NCBI GenBank assembly: GCA_029261995.1
Contig: JAJDAF010000008.1
Location: 1-64,000, forward strand
Reading direction: 5' to 3'
DNA: 64,000 bases
Source of the DNA: Candidatus Zhuqueibacterota bacterium
Lineage (GTDB): Bacteria; Zhuqueibacterota; Zhuqueibacteria; Oceanimicrobiales; Oceanimicrobiaceae
The notes under the pieces are model-generated. The model made no database searches, was not told where the DNA came from, and saw only the letters and a program-made list of their open reading frames with translations. Below are positions 24,320 through 31,522 of this stretch, piece by piece; positions within the stretch are counted from its first letter, which is position 1; the number at the start of each line of letters is the position of its first letter. The translations under genes and the position numbers were made by a program.

Positions 24320-25819
24320 ATGGTCATGGTTTTCAAGAAATTGCGGACCAGGATGGTGATGTACATCATCCTGGTGGTCAGTGGCGTAACGCTGGTGACA
24401 TTTTATGTCGTCCACCGGATGCACCGGCGCACGATAGATGACCACTTAAGAGACGATGCCCGCGTCATAAGTGAAGTTGTTGAAAATACAATACTTTCTG
24501 TGATGTGCAGCGGGGAGCGGAGCATCCTGTCTTCGATGCTTCACGACCTGGCTAAGCTGCATCACGTGCAGTCCATTCAGATCATGGAGCATGACGGGCA
24601 ACTCGTCTTCTCACCAGACCCGGCAGATTCAACAAGTCGGCAGGCCAGTGCAGCGCTCAAAACCTTCCTTCAATCATCTGCCCTGGTCAATAATTCTCAA
24701 TTTTTGGAAGGAACCCATACGACATTTCGGAAATGGAGAAAACTGCCCAATGAACCGCCATGCCAGGAATGCCACGGTGCGGACCATCCGATTCGGGGCG
24801 TGCTGCAGGTTGCAACGACCGATGACACCTCACTTGGCTTTTGGCAACTCAACAATCTACAACATGTTATCCTGGCCCTGACTCTGATTCTGTTCCTTTC
24901 AGGTACGACGGTCGGACTCTTCGTTCACTCGATCGACCGACCGGTGCAAATCTTTCAGAATGCGCTACACCGGATTGAAGACGGTGATTTCAGCGTGCGA
25001 ATCAAGAATGTCTGGCACACCGAGATGGGTCAGCTGGCGTTCGGCATCAACAGCATGGCAGAGAAGCTGGAACACGTCCGGGCGCAGCTCCTGGAACATC
25101 ATAACAACGAACTGACACAAGCAGAGGCACTCGCCAAAATGGGAGAACTGGCGGCCTCCATGGCGCATGAGATTAAAAACCCGATTTCAGGAATCGTTTT
25201 CGCAGTCAACTCCATTCTGCGAGAGTCCAGTGACGGCAAGCGCGAGATTTTTAAGGAGATCGCCAAACAAGCCAATCGTGCTGAGCAAAATCTCGAGGCA
25301 CTGCTGCAATTCGCCAAAACCAGCCGCCTGGAACCGATGCCAACTGATATCAACGCAGCTGTGGAAAGAATACTTCTGTTCGTGCGACAGCAAGCCGGAA
25401 TGAACAAAATCGAAATCGAGAGGTTTCTGGATACGAAGCTCCCGACGGTCACTCTCGACCCAGCACAATTCGAGCAGGTATTACTAAACCTGATCATCAA
25501 CGCGATACAGGCCATGCCGGGCGGTGGCAACCTCAAAGTTTGCACCGCATACATGGAAGCAGCACGGCGAGCGAGGGTAAGTGTGTGTGACACGGGCAAG
25601 GGTATCCCGGCAGATATTCAAGAAAGGATCTTCGAGCCATTCTACAGCACGAAAAGCAACGGAACGGGTTTGGGGCTGCTGCTATGCCGGGAAGTTATGA
25701 CGCGGCACGACGGTCATCTCACCTTTCAGACCGTCGCCGGGCAGGGCACAACATTCAACATTGAACTACCTATCGAGAATTCTTTTGGGTCACCCACTAA
25801 GTCACGGGAGCAAGCATGA
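24320..25819 (+). CDS. Membrane histidine kinase with a periplasmic CXXCH (heme c) sensor domain
   Basis: A 499-residue kinase. Membrane helices lie at about 12-31 and 182-203. The roughly 150 residues between them face the periplasm and carry one heme-attachment motif, CQECH (148-152), in PNEPPCQECHGADHPIRG. A HAMP linker (about 203-258) leads to a HisKA domain with the phospho-accepting His in MAHEIKNPISG (His283). The ATPase domain has its N box (LLNLIINAIQAM), G1 (DTGKGIP) and G2 (GTGLGLLL). Periplasmic heme c sensors are known to detect redox state, oxygen or nitric oxide. The ligand here is unknown. The gene overlaps its regulator by 4 bp and sits between two multiheme cytochrome operons, so control of those operons is the obvious inference. 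The start at 24320 agrees with the mapped promoter. Confidence 0.92.
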   Translation: MVMVFKKLRTRMVMYIILVVSGVTLVTFYVVHRMHRRTIDDHLRDDARVISEVVENTILSVMCSGERSILSSMLHDLAKLHHVQSIQIMEHDGQLVFSPDPADSTSRQASAALKTFLQSSALVNNSQFLEGTHTTFRKWRKLPNEPPCQECHGADHPIRGVLQVATTDDTSLGFWQLNNLQHVILALTLILFLSGTTVGLFVHSIDRPVQIFQNALHRIEDGDFSVRIKNVWHTEMGQLAFGINSMAEKLEHVRAQLLEHHNNELTQAEALAKMGELAASMAHEIKNPISGIVFAVNSILRESSDGKREIFKEIAKQANRAEQNLEALLQFAKTSRLEPMPTDINAAVERILLFVRQQAGMNKIEIERFLDTKLPTVTLDPAQFEQVLLNLIINAIQAMPGGGNLKVCTAYMEAARRARVSVCDTGKGIPADIQERIFEPFYSTKSNGTGLGLLLCREVMTRHDGHLTFQTVAGQGTTFNIELPIENSFGSPTKSREQA

Positions 25820-27186
25820 ACGCCTATAAGCTACTTATCGTTGACGACGACAAGCTCGTTGCGTGGTCACTCTCCCGGGATCTCGAAGGCGATGATTGCA
25901 ATGTCAAGGTTGCGCCGGACGGGGAAAGCGCCCTGACCATGTTTAAGGAGATGGAGCCGGATGTGGTGCTGCTAGACCTGAAACTTCCGGGGATTGACGG
26001 GCTGCAGGTACTCCGTTTAATTAGAAAAGTCTCAAAGGATCCTATCATTATTATGATGACCGCCTACGCCACAGTGCAAACTGCGGTGGAGGCGATTCAG
26101 CTCGGCGCAACCGACTTCATCAAGAAGCCCTTCTCTCACGACGAACTCATGATGATTCTCGAGAGGGCACTGCAACGTGAGGAGCTAACCAGGGAAATCG
26201 CATCTATGAGGAGCGAGCTTAAGCAAAAATATGGTATCAAGAAGATAGTCGGTGATTCTCCAGCCATGCAAAAAGTGTTCGAACTCATCAGGCGCATAGC
26301 AGCGAGCGACGCCACGACGGTTCTCATCTCTGGTGAAAGCGGCACGGGAAAAGACCTTGCAGCCAAAGCCATTCACTATGAAAGCAGACGATTCAAACAT
26401 GCATTTATGGCGATGAACTGCGGCTCCTTGCCAGACACATTGCTCGAAAGCGAGCTTTTCGGTCACGAGAAAGGAGCTTTCACCGACGCCAAAGCACTAA
26501 AGAAAGGGCTATTTGAGCTTGCTGATAAGGGCACTGTCTTGTTGGACGAGATTGGTGACGCCTCGCCATCATTGCAGGTCAAGCTTCTGAGGTTTATCGA
26601 AGAAAAAACTTTCAAACGCATCGGCGGGTCGAAAGACATAGAAGTCGATGTCCGAATCATCGCAGCAACAAACCGATCTCTGAAGAAGATGATGAAGGCC
26701 GGCCATTTCCGCGAAGACCTGTATTATCGATTACAGGTCATCCCGGTGGAGCTGCCAACTTTGCGAGAGAGACGTGAAGATATCCCGCCACTCTGTCTGC
26801 ATTTCATAGACCGTTTCAACAGAGAGTTTGGCAAGTGCGTGCGAGGCGTCTCCGAAGAAGCGATGAAAGTACTCGAACGCTATAGTTGGCCAGGCAACAT
26901 CCGTGAACTCAAGAATGTGCTTGAGCGCGTGATGATTCTGGAGAGCGAACAGGAAATCCACCTGCACCACTTGCCGCTCGAGCTGAACCTCAGCCAGGAA
27001 GTCACCAGCGTGACACAGGACATTAGCCTACCTTCAGGTGGCGCCTCGCTCAGCGGCGTGGAAAAGGCGCTGCTTGAGCAGGCTCTGGAGCACACGGGCG
27101 GCAATCAGTCTCAAGCTGCACAATTGCTTAGAATCTCCCGACACGCTCTGCGCTACAAGATGAAAAAATACAATTTGATGGCTTAG
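25816..27186 (+). CDS. NtrC-family sigma-54-dependent response regulator
   Basis: A 456-residue regulator with a receiver (acidic DDD at 10-12, phospho-acceptor Asp54 in LLDLKLPG, Lys in FIKKPF), an AAA+ domain and a Fis-type helix-turn-helix. Walker A is GESGTGKD (173-180) and Walker B is TVLLDEIGD. The sigma-54 contact loop reads GAFTDA (220-225) rather than GAFTGA, a variation that also occurs in working regulators of this family. The C-terminal HTH is LLEQALEHTGGNQSQAAQLLRISRHALRYKMKKY. Its ATG overlaps the kinase stop (ATGA), so the two are translationally coupled partners. Predicted targets are the sigma-54 promoters at 24264 and 27381 and possibly 23979, through the GCGCA-N3-TGCGC sites. 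Confidence 0.95.
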   Translation: MNAYKLLIVDDDKLVAWSLSRDLEGDDCNVKVAPDGESALTMFKEMEPDVVLLDLKLPGIDGLQVLRLIRKVSKDPIIIMMTAYATVQTAVEAIQLGATDFIKKPFSHDELMMILERALQREELTREIASMRSELKQKYGIKKIVGDSPAMQKVFELIRRIAASDATTVLISGESGTGKDLAAKAIHYESRRFKHAFMAMNCGSLPDTLLESELFGHEKGAFTDAKALKKGLFELADKGTVLLDEIGDASPSLQVKLLRFIEEKTFKRIGGSKDIEVDVRIIAATNRSLKKMMKAGHFREDLYYRLQVIPVELPTLRERREDIPPLCLHFIDRFNREFGKCVRGVSEEAMKVLERYSWPGNIRELKNVLERVMILESEQEIHLHHLPLELNLSQEVTSVTQDISLPSGGASLSGVEKALLEQALEHTGGNQSQAAQLLRISRHALRYKMKKYNLMA

Positions 27187-27230
27187 CGCAACTTGCGCGA
27201 TTTGATTCATAACTGCGCCATATAGCGCAG
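27186..27230. promoter_or_regulatory. Candidate enhancer (UAS) pair upstream of the plus-strand EET operon
   Basis: There are two perfect inverted repeats. GCGCAA-C-TTGCGC (27186-27198) continues into GATTT and matches the site at 24123. CTGCGC-CATATA-GCGCAG (27213-27230) resembles the classical NtrC operator layout (two 5-6 bp arms around 6 bp). They lie 150-195 bp upstream of the sigma-54 promoter at 27381. The first overlaps the last codon of the regulator gene. Confidence 0.65.
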
Positions 27231-27380
27231 CTTGACAATTCTCCTCTCCCTGACGTTTCTTCCCAGGCTAACGACAGCCCTCACACTCCGCACCTATTCA
27301 TTGTTGAAATCATTGAACTTACATTGCTTCGCTCGGCTGAAACCGGAGAATACCCCCAATGCCAATCTCACATCGATCTT

Positions 27381-27397
27381 TGGCACCATGGTTGCCA
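27381..27397 (+). promoter_or_regulatory. Sigma-54 (-24/-12) promoter of the NHL-cytochrome-porin operon
   Basis: TGGCAC-CATGG-TTGCC, with GG (27382-27383) and GC (27394-27395) 10 bp apart, is a near-consensus site. Initiation is expected near 27407, giving a leader of about 50 nt to the ATG at 27456. Confidence 0.8.
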
Positions 27398-27455
27398 TAA
27401 AGCGAATAATATTAACCCGTCATAAAGTCCTCATAGCTGAGTCGGTAAGTTAACA

Positions 27456-28595
27456 ATGACCAATAAAAGAATCTTATTCAGCGCCACCTTACTCCTGATG
27501 GTTGCGTTGCTGAGCGCTTGTGCGGGGAGTCGGAGCGGCATTCAGGACACCGGTGACGAAGAGCTGGTTTGGCCTTTGCCACCGGAACCGCCAAAAATTC
27601 GCTTCGAAAAGAGCATCCACTCTGAATTGGATGTCGGCCGCAAACGCTCGCTCGCACAAAAGATCTACGAAGCCATCTTTGGGCGCGCCCCGGCCAAAGC
27701 ACTCAAAAAGCCCATCATGGTGCATGCAGCACAGGATGGTCGAATCCTGGTAACGGATTCGGGATGGCGCAAGGTGCTTGCCTTCAACTTTGCTAACAAG
27801 ACACTTGACGTTATCGGCAAGGGCGGTCGTGGCAGGCTGCGGAACCCCCTCGGTGTTACAACCGATGTCGATGGCCTTATTTACGTTACGGATGCGGGTG
27901 GCCAGCGCGTCATGGTTTATCGGCCTGACGGCAAATTTATCAGGGCCTTCGGCGGCAAGGATGTGTTCGTTCGCCCGTCCGGAATTGTCGTGAACTCTGA
28001 TGAGAACAAAATCTACGTGGTCGATACCTGGGGGCATCAAATCAAAGTCTTTGACCGCCAGACCAACCGCTTTCTCTTCACGATAGGCAAACAGGGTGAA
28101 AAGCCGGAAGGTGAGCTACCGGAGGGAGTGCTGGACAAGTCGTGGAACCGTGGTGATGGTGAATGTGAGTTCCGATTTCCGACACAGGTGGCCCTCGGGC
28201 CGGACGGTCGCCTATATATTGTCGATACCCTCAATTTTCGAATTCAAATCATCTCGCCCGATGGCGAATTCATCAGCGCGTTCGGCGAGGTTGGCAACAC
28301 ACCTGGTAGCTTCTACCGCCCGAAAGGTGTTTCCCTTGACAGCGATGGCCATGTGTATGTTACGGATGCGGCCTTCAGCAATATCCAGATTTTCGAACAA
28401 ACAGGTAAGCTACTACTCAACGTTGGCTCCTTTGGCTCCGGAAAGGCAGACATGCGACTTCCTGCCGGCCTTTTTATTAATTCATTAGATCAGATCTACG
28501 TTGTTGATCAATTCAACAACAGGATTCAGGTCTATCAGTACTTAGGCGACGAACCCTATACGTCAGAACCCCTAACCGACAAAGAAGGGAGGTGA
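27456..28595 (+). CDS. NHL-repeat lipoprotein of the electron transfer operon
   Basis: A 379-residue lipoprotein with signal MTNKRILFSATLLLMVALL and a good lipobox LLSAC. After an acidic, Pro-rich stretch (ELVWPLPPEPPKIRF) come five or six propeller blades (ILVTDSGWRKVLAFN, IYVTDAGGQRVMVYR, IYVVDTWGHQIKVFD, LYIVDTLNFRIQII, VYVTDAAFSNIQIF, IYVVDQFNNRIQVY). It is the first gene after the sigma-54 promoter and 4 bp before the five-heme cytochrome gene. Such NHL lipoproteins recur beside outer-membrane cytochromes and porins in Geobacter-like conduits, where a structural or assembly role is suspected but unproven. Confidence 0.9.
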   Translation: MTNKRILFSATLLLMVALLSACAGSRSGIQDTGDEELVWPLPPEPPKIRFEKSIHSELDVGRKRSLAQKIYEAIFGRAPAKALKKPIMVHAAQDGRILVTDSGWRKVLAFNFANKTLDVIGKGGRGRLRNPLGVTTDVDGLIYVTDAGGQRVMVYRPDGKFIRAFGGKDVFVRPSGIVVNSDENKIYVVDTWGHQIKVFDRQTNRFLFTIGKQGEKPEGELPEGVLDKSWNRGDGECEFRFPTQVALGPDGRLYIVDTLNFRIQIISPDGEFISAFGEVGNTPGSFYRPKGVSLDSDGHVYVTDAAFSNIQIFEQTGKLLLNVGSFGSGKADMRLPAGLFINSLDQIYVVDQFNNRIQVYQYLGDEPYTSEPLTDKEGR

Positions 28596-28599
28596 AAAA

Positions 28600-29307
28600 A
28601 TGAATAAGTGGCCATCTATCACCAGCACACTCGTGCTTATGCTTTGCATGGCAATGGCTACAACTGCTTCTGCGCAGTTTGGTAACAAGGTGTCCGATAC
28701 ACCTCACAACCTGCGGGAGGCCACAGTGAGCGGCATGACGCTTAGTGACTACGGGGAGATTTGTGTTTACTGTCACACCCCACACAATAATAACCTCGAT
28801 ATCGAAGCGCCACTGTGGAACCGTGATGAGCCAGTTGGACCGTACGATATGTACAACAGCCCAACATTGGACATGACGATTGCCAACAGTGCCGAAGGCG
28901 TGTCGCTCGCCTGCCTATCGTGCCATGACAACACGATCGCGCTTGACCAGATTATCAACCGGCCTAGCGCGAAACTTGGCACCGACGCGTCCGGGATCGG
29001 GATCGAGACATGTGCAACGCAATGCCATGTCGGCGCTAATCCAGTCGGAGGGATCAATTTTGAGGGAACCAATATGACGGCAAACCTCGAAAACGACCAC
29101 CCGATTTCGATCATCTACGACCCGAGTAAGGATGCCCAGTTTCAACCTGCCTCAGCTGGCAAGGTTGGAGGCTTGCCCCTTTACGGGCCAAATAAGGATC
29201 GTGTTGAATGTGCTTCATGTCACAATCCACACGATAACTCTGAGAGGCCGTTTCTGCGCATGTCGAATCTTAACAGCGCGTTATGTCTCACGTGTCACGA
29301 CATTTAG
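28600..29307 (+). CDS. Five-heme exported c-type cytochrome with one CX3CH site
   Basis: A 235-residue protein with signal MNKWPSITSTLVLMLCMAMATTASA. Heme sites run CVYCH, CLSCH, CATQCH (CX3CH), CASCH and CLTCH. The first and fourth sit in CHTPHN and CHNPHDN contexts. The strong ribosome site (GGGAGGTGAAAAA) suggests high output. It is followed by a stable hairpin at 29384 that could protect or terminate this message. Small, highly expressed, exported cytochromes beside a prolyl isomerase are the setting in which filament-forming cytochromes occur in other bacteria. Whether this one polymerises is not visible from sequence. A decaheme MtrA-like or NrfB-like role is not supported, since the heme number and spacing differ. 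Confidence 0.92.
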   Translation: MNKWPSITSTLVLMLCMAMATTASAQFGNKVSDTPHNLREATVSGMTLSDYGEICVYCHTPHNNNLDIEAPLWNRDEPVGPYDMYNSPTLDMTIANSAEGVSLACLSCHDNTIALDQIINRPSAKLGTDASGIGIETCATQCHVGANPVGGINFEGTNMTANLENDHPISIIYDPSKDAQFQPASAGKVGGLPLYGPNKDRVECASCHNPHDNSERPFLRMSNLNSALCLTCHDI

Positions 29308-29383
29308 ATTCGCAGCGTCGCGGTCAAGGAGCATGGACAGCACAATGAACTTTGTGCTGCTGCCAAAAACCGGAGTTCAAAAT

Positions 29384-29418
29384 ACTGGGGGCAATGCAAT
29401 TGCCCCCAGTTGTTTATT
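29384..29418 (+). terminator. Strong intercistronic hairpin (partial terminator or mRNA-stabilising stem)
   Basis: A 12-bp perfect stem, ACTGGGGGCAAT (29384-29395) against ATTGCCCCCAGT (29399-29410), with a 3-nt loop followed by TGTTTATT. It lies between the five-heme cytochrome and the isomerase. The T run is broken, so partial termination is likely; this would give more cytochrome message than downstream message. Confidence 0.7.
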
Positions 29419-29430
29419 ACGGGAAAAACA

Positions 29431-30423
29431 ATGATTAAGAACTACTTCAGATATGCACTCGTTTTGCCGCTTGTTTGCGGGCTGTTCGTGACACAGGGCA
29501 CGGGAAAGGATTCGGGTAAAAAGATTGCTGCCTTTGTCAACGACACAGGCATAACTGAGCAGCGGGTGCAGACCGCTATCCAAAACCGATTGCCACAAAC
29601 GGCCTACCACCAGCAGCTCTCTGACGACAGAGTGAAGGAAATCCGCGGTCAGGCATTGCAGGATCTGATTGAAGAAGAATTGCTCTACCAGGAGGCCAGG
29701 CGCACCAAGCTCAAGATTTCAGTTTTGCAAATTGAGCAACAGCTTTCTGAAATGAAGCAAAGGTATGAGTCGGATGGCCAATTTCAGAAGGCGCTCAAAC
29801 AGTCAGGCCTGAACTCGCTGACCTTGATGGCCAGCATCGAACGCCGCCTGCTTGTCAAAGAGATGGTTCGCAAACAGGTCACCTCGGGCATCGCTATGTC
29901 AGACCAGGATGTGGCCGACTACTACGAAGAGAATAAGACGAAGTTTACCATACCCGAACAATTCCATCTCAGCCAAATTCTGATCTCCGTGGTCCCGGGG
30001 GCAATGGCTGACGGTTGGCAGGCAGGTCAGGACTCTGCCCGAAAAGTCGTTATTCATCTAAAAAACGGAAAGGATTTCGCGCAGATGGCGAAAAATGTCT
30101 CCGCGGATACGACGACGCGAGACAAAGGCGGCGACTTGGGGTGGTTTCACAAAGGCCATCTTGTTCCCGAGTTGCAGGAGGCAGTGGAAAAAACTCCGGT
30201 CGGCGAAATCACGGAACCGGTACGCTCAATATATGGATTTCATATCTTCCGAATCGAAGGTACCCGGCCGCCCAGAGTGATGCCGCTCGAAGAGATCAAC
30301 CTGGAAGAACTGCGGTCAACACTCACGAAACGGAGTGTCGAAAAACGGCGAAAGGAATTCATCGGCGCTCTGCGGAAGCAGGCAACAATCGAAATACGGG
30401 TGCAAGACAATAATACTGACTAA
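29431..30423 (+). CDS. Periplasmic peptidyl-prolyl isomerase, PpiC/SurA-like
   Basis: A 330-residue protein with a weak N-terminal signal (MIKNYFRYALVLPLVCGLFVTQG). The SurA-type helical chaperone region follows (about residues 30-165). A single parvulin domain comes next: EQFHLSQILISV, DFAQMAKNVSADTTTRDKGGDLGWFHKGHLVPELQEAV, then PVRSIYGFHIFRIEG. The ATG at 29431 follows GGG; a TTG 21 bp upstream lies inside the hairpin. The family speeds cis/trans proline isomerisation and helps outer-membrane and extracellular proteins to fold. Here it sits between two cytochrome genes, so it probably serves the cytochromes or the barrel of this operon. Confidence 0.9.
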   Translation: MIKNYFRYALVLPLVCGLFVTQGTGKDSGKKIAAFVNDTGITEQRVQTAIQNRLPQTAYHQQLSDDRVKEIRGQALQDLIEEELLYQEARRTKLKISVLQIEQQLSEMKQRYESDGQFQKALKQSGLNSLTLMASIERRLLVKEMVRKQVTSGIAMSDQDVADYYEENKTKFTIPEQFHLSQILISVVPGAMADGWQAGQDSARKVVIHLKNGKDFAQMAKNVSADTTTRDKGGDLGWFHKGHLVPELQEAVEKTPVGEITEPVRSIYGFHIFRIEGTRPPRVMPLEEINLEELRSTLTKRSVEKRRKEFIGALRKQATIEIRVQDNNTD

Positions 30424-30444
30424 GATTCAAGAACATTGGGTATC

Positions 30445-31344
30445 ATGAGTCAACGGTCAGAACCATACCGACGGGGAAAAAAGGTGGCAATGTACTCCGG
30501 CATCCACCTGACGGGCGCCATTTTTCTCTGCTTCCTGACCTTACACTGTAGTCGGGGAACGCGCTATCAAGTATTGCGCGTTTTTTTTGATGGCATCCCG
30601 GTCGCCGACAGCCTGCGGACTGACAACAGCGGCAGCCCGCCTGAGCATGCTGTTCCTGCTGCGAACGCCGTTCAGGACACACTTCAAACTGAACGCCCCG
30701 CCTGGTACTATCATCCTGCACAAGACGCGAGTGAATGCAAAGCCTGCCATGACATCGGGCAGTCGTTCAGGCTGTATGCGCAAGCCGCCGAGTTGTGCGG
30801 CAGGTGCCATACCTTCAAAGACAACCCTATCGTCCACAATCCCGTCGAGGGCAACGCCTGCACAGAATGTCATAACCCCCACGGTTCGCAGAACGAACAC
30901 ATCCTGGTGGCGACGGAAAGGGAACTCTGTGCAACCTGCCACGATGTCTGGGCAGACGAATTCGAAGTAGCAGGTTCAACGCACGCCCCGGTCAGCGCAG
31001 GCAAGTGCGGTCAGTGCCATGACCCGCATGCTTCGAAACACCAAACCCTTCTTCTGAAGCCGACTGACCAACTCTGTGTCGATTGCCACAGTTTGCAGAA
31101 AATGGCTTTGGCAGAGACGCAATACCTGCATCCTCCGTTCGAGAGCGGGGAGTGCCTGAGCTGCCACGCGGCGCACGGCAGTTCAGAGCCTAGCCTGCTC
31201 GCAAAGTCAAGCCAGGCGCTGTGCTATGACTGCCACTACAAGGCCGATTTCCGAGACCCCGAGACCCACGCGGACATCGATGACATGCCTTGCTATGAAT
31301 GTCACAATCCGCACGGCGCGGACAATGAATTTCTAATACGGTAA
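30445..31344 (+). CDS. Nine-heme exported cytochrome with paired CXXCH motifs
   Basis: Nine CXXCH motifs (CKACH, CGRCH, CTECH, CATCH, CGQCH, CVDCH, CLSCH, CYDCH, CYECH) are paired about 15-30 residues apart, with NPHG/DPHA/AAHG following alternate sites, as in doubled-CXXCH proteins. The N-terminus (RRGKKVAMYSGIHLTGAIFLCFLTLHCSRG) is a membrane-export signal. A Cys just before TRYQVLRVFFDGIP may be lipid-anchored, though the lipobox is imperfect. The ATG at 30445 keeps the basic n-region; an ATG at 30490 with AAGGTGG is the alternative. It lies immediately upstream of the outer-membrane barrel gene. It is probably the periplasmic-side or membrane-anchored cytochrome of a porin-cytochrome conduit. 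Confidence 0.9.
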   Translation: MSQRSEPYRRGKKVAMYSGIHLTGAIFLCFLTLHCSRGTRYQVLRVFFDGIPVADSLRTDNSGSPPEHAVPAANAVQDTLQTERPAWYYHPAQDASECKACHDIGQSFRLYAQAAELCGRCHTFKDNPIVHNPVEGNACTECHNPHGSQNEHILVATERELCATCHDVWADEFEVAGSTHAPVSAGKCGQCHDPHASKHQTLLLKPTDQLCVDCHSLQKMALAETQYLHPPFESGECLSCHAAHGSSEPSLLAKSSQALCYDCHYKADFRDPETHADIDDMPCYECHNPHGADNEFLIR

Positions 31345-31522
31345 GCCTCGAAGGACCCGTATCTTGCGTTTAGCCTTGCGACATCTGACCCGCCCCCTCA
31401 GCAACTCCGATCCCGAAATTAGCTCGGGTTATCCGCCCTGCGCGGGTACGATCCAAGTCAGGCCAGGACTCCAGAAAATCGATTTGAGAACCTGGTGGTC
31501 AAAAGCTAGAGAACATAGGCAA

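Noticed and set aside
28600-29307. MtrA/NrfB-type decaheme carrier
   Set aside because: There are only five heme sites, one of them CX3CH, and the spacing does not fit those families.
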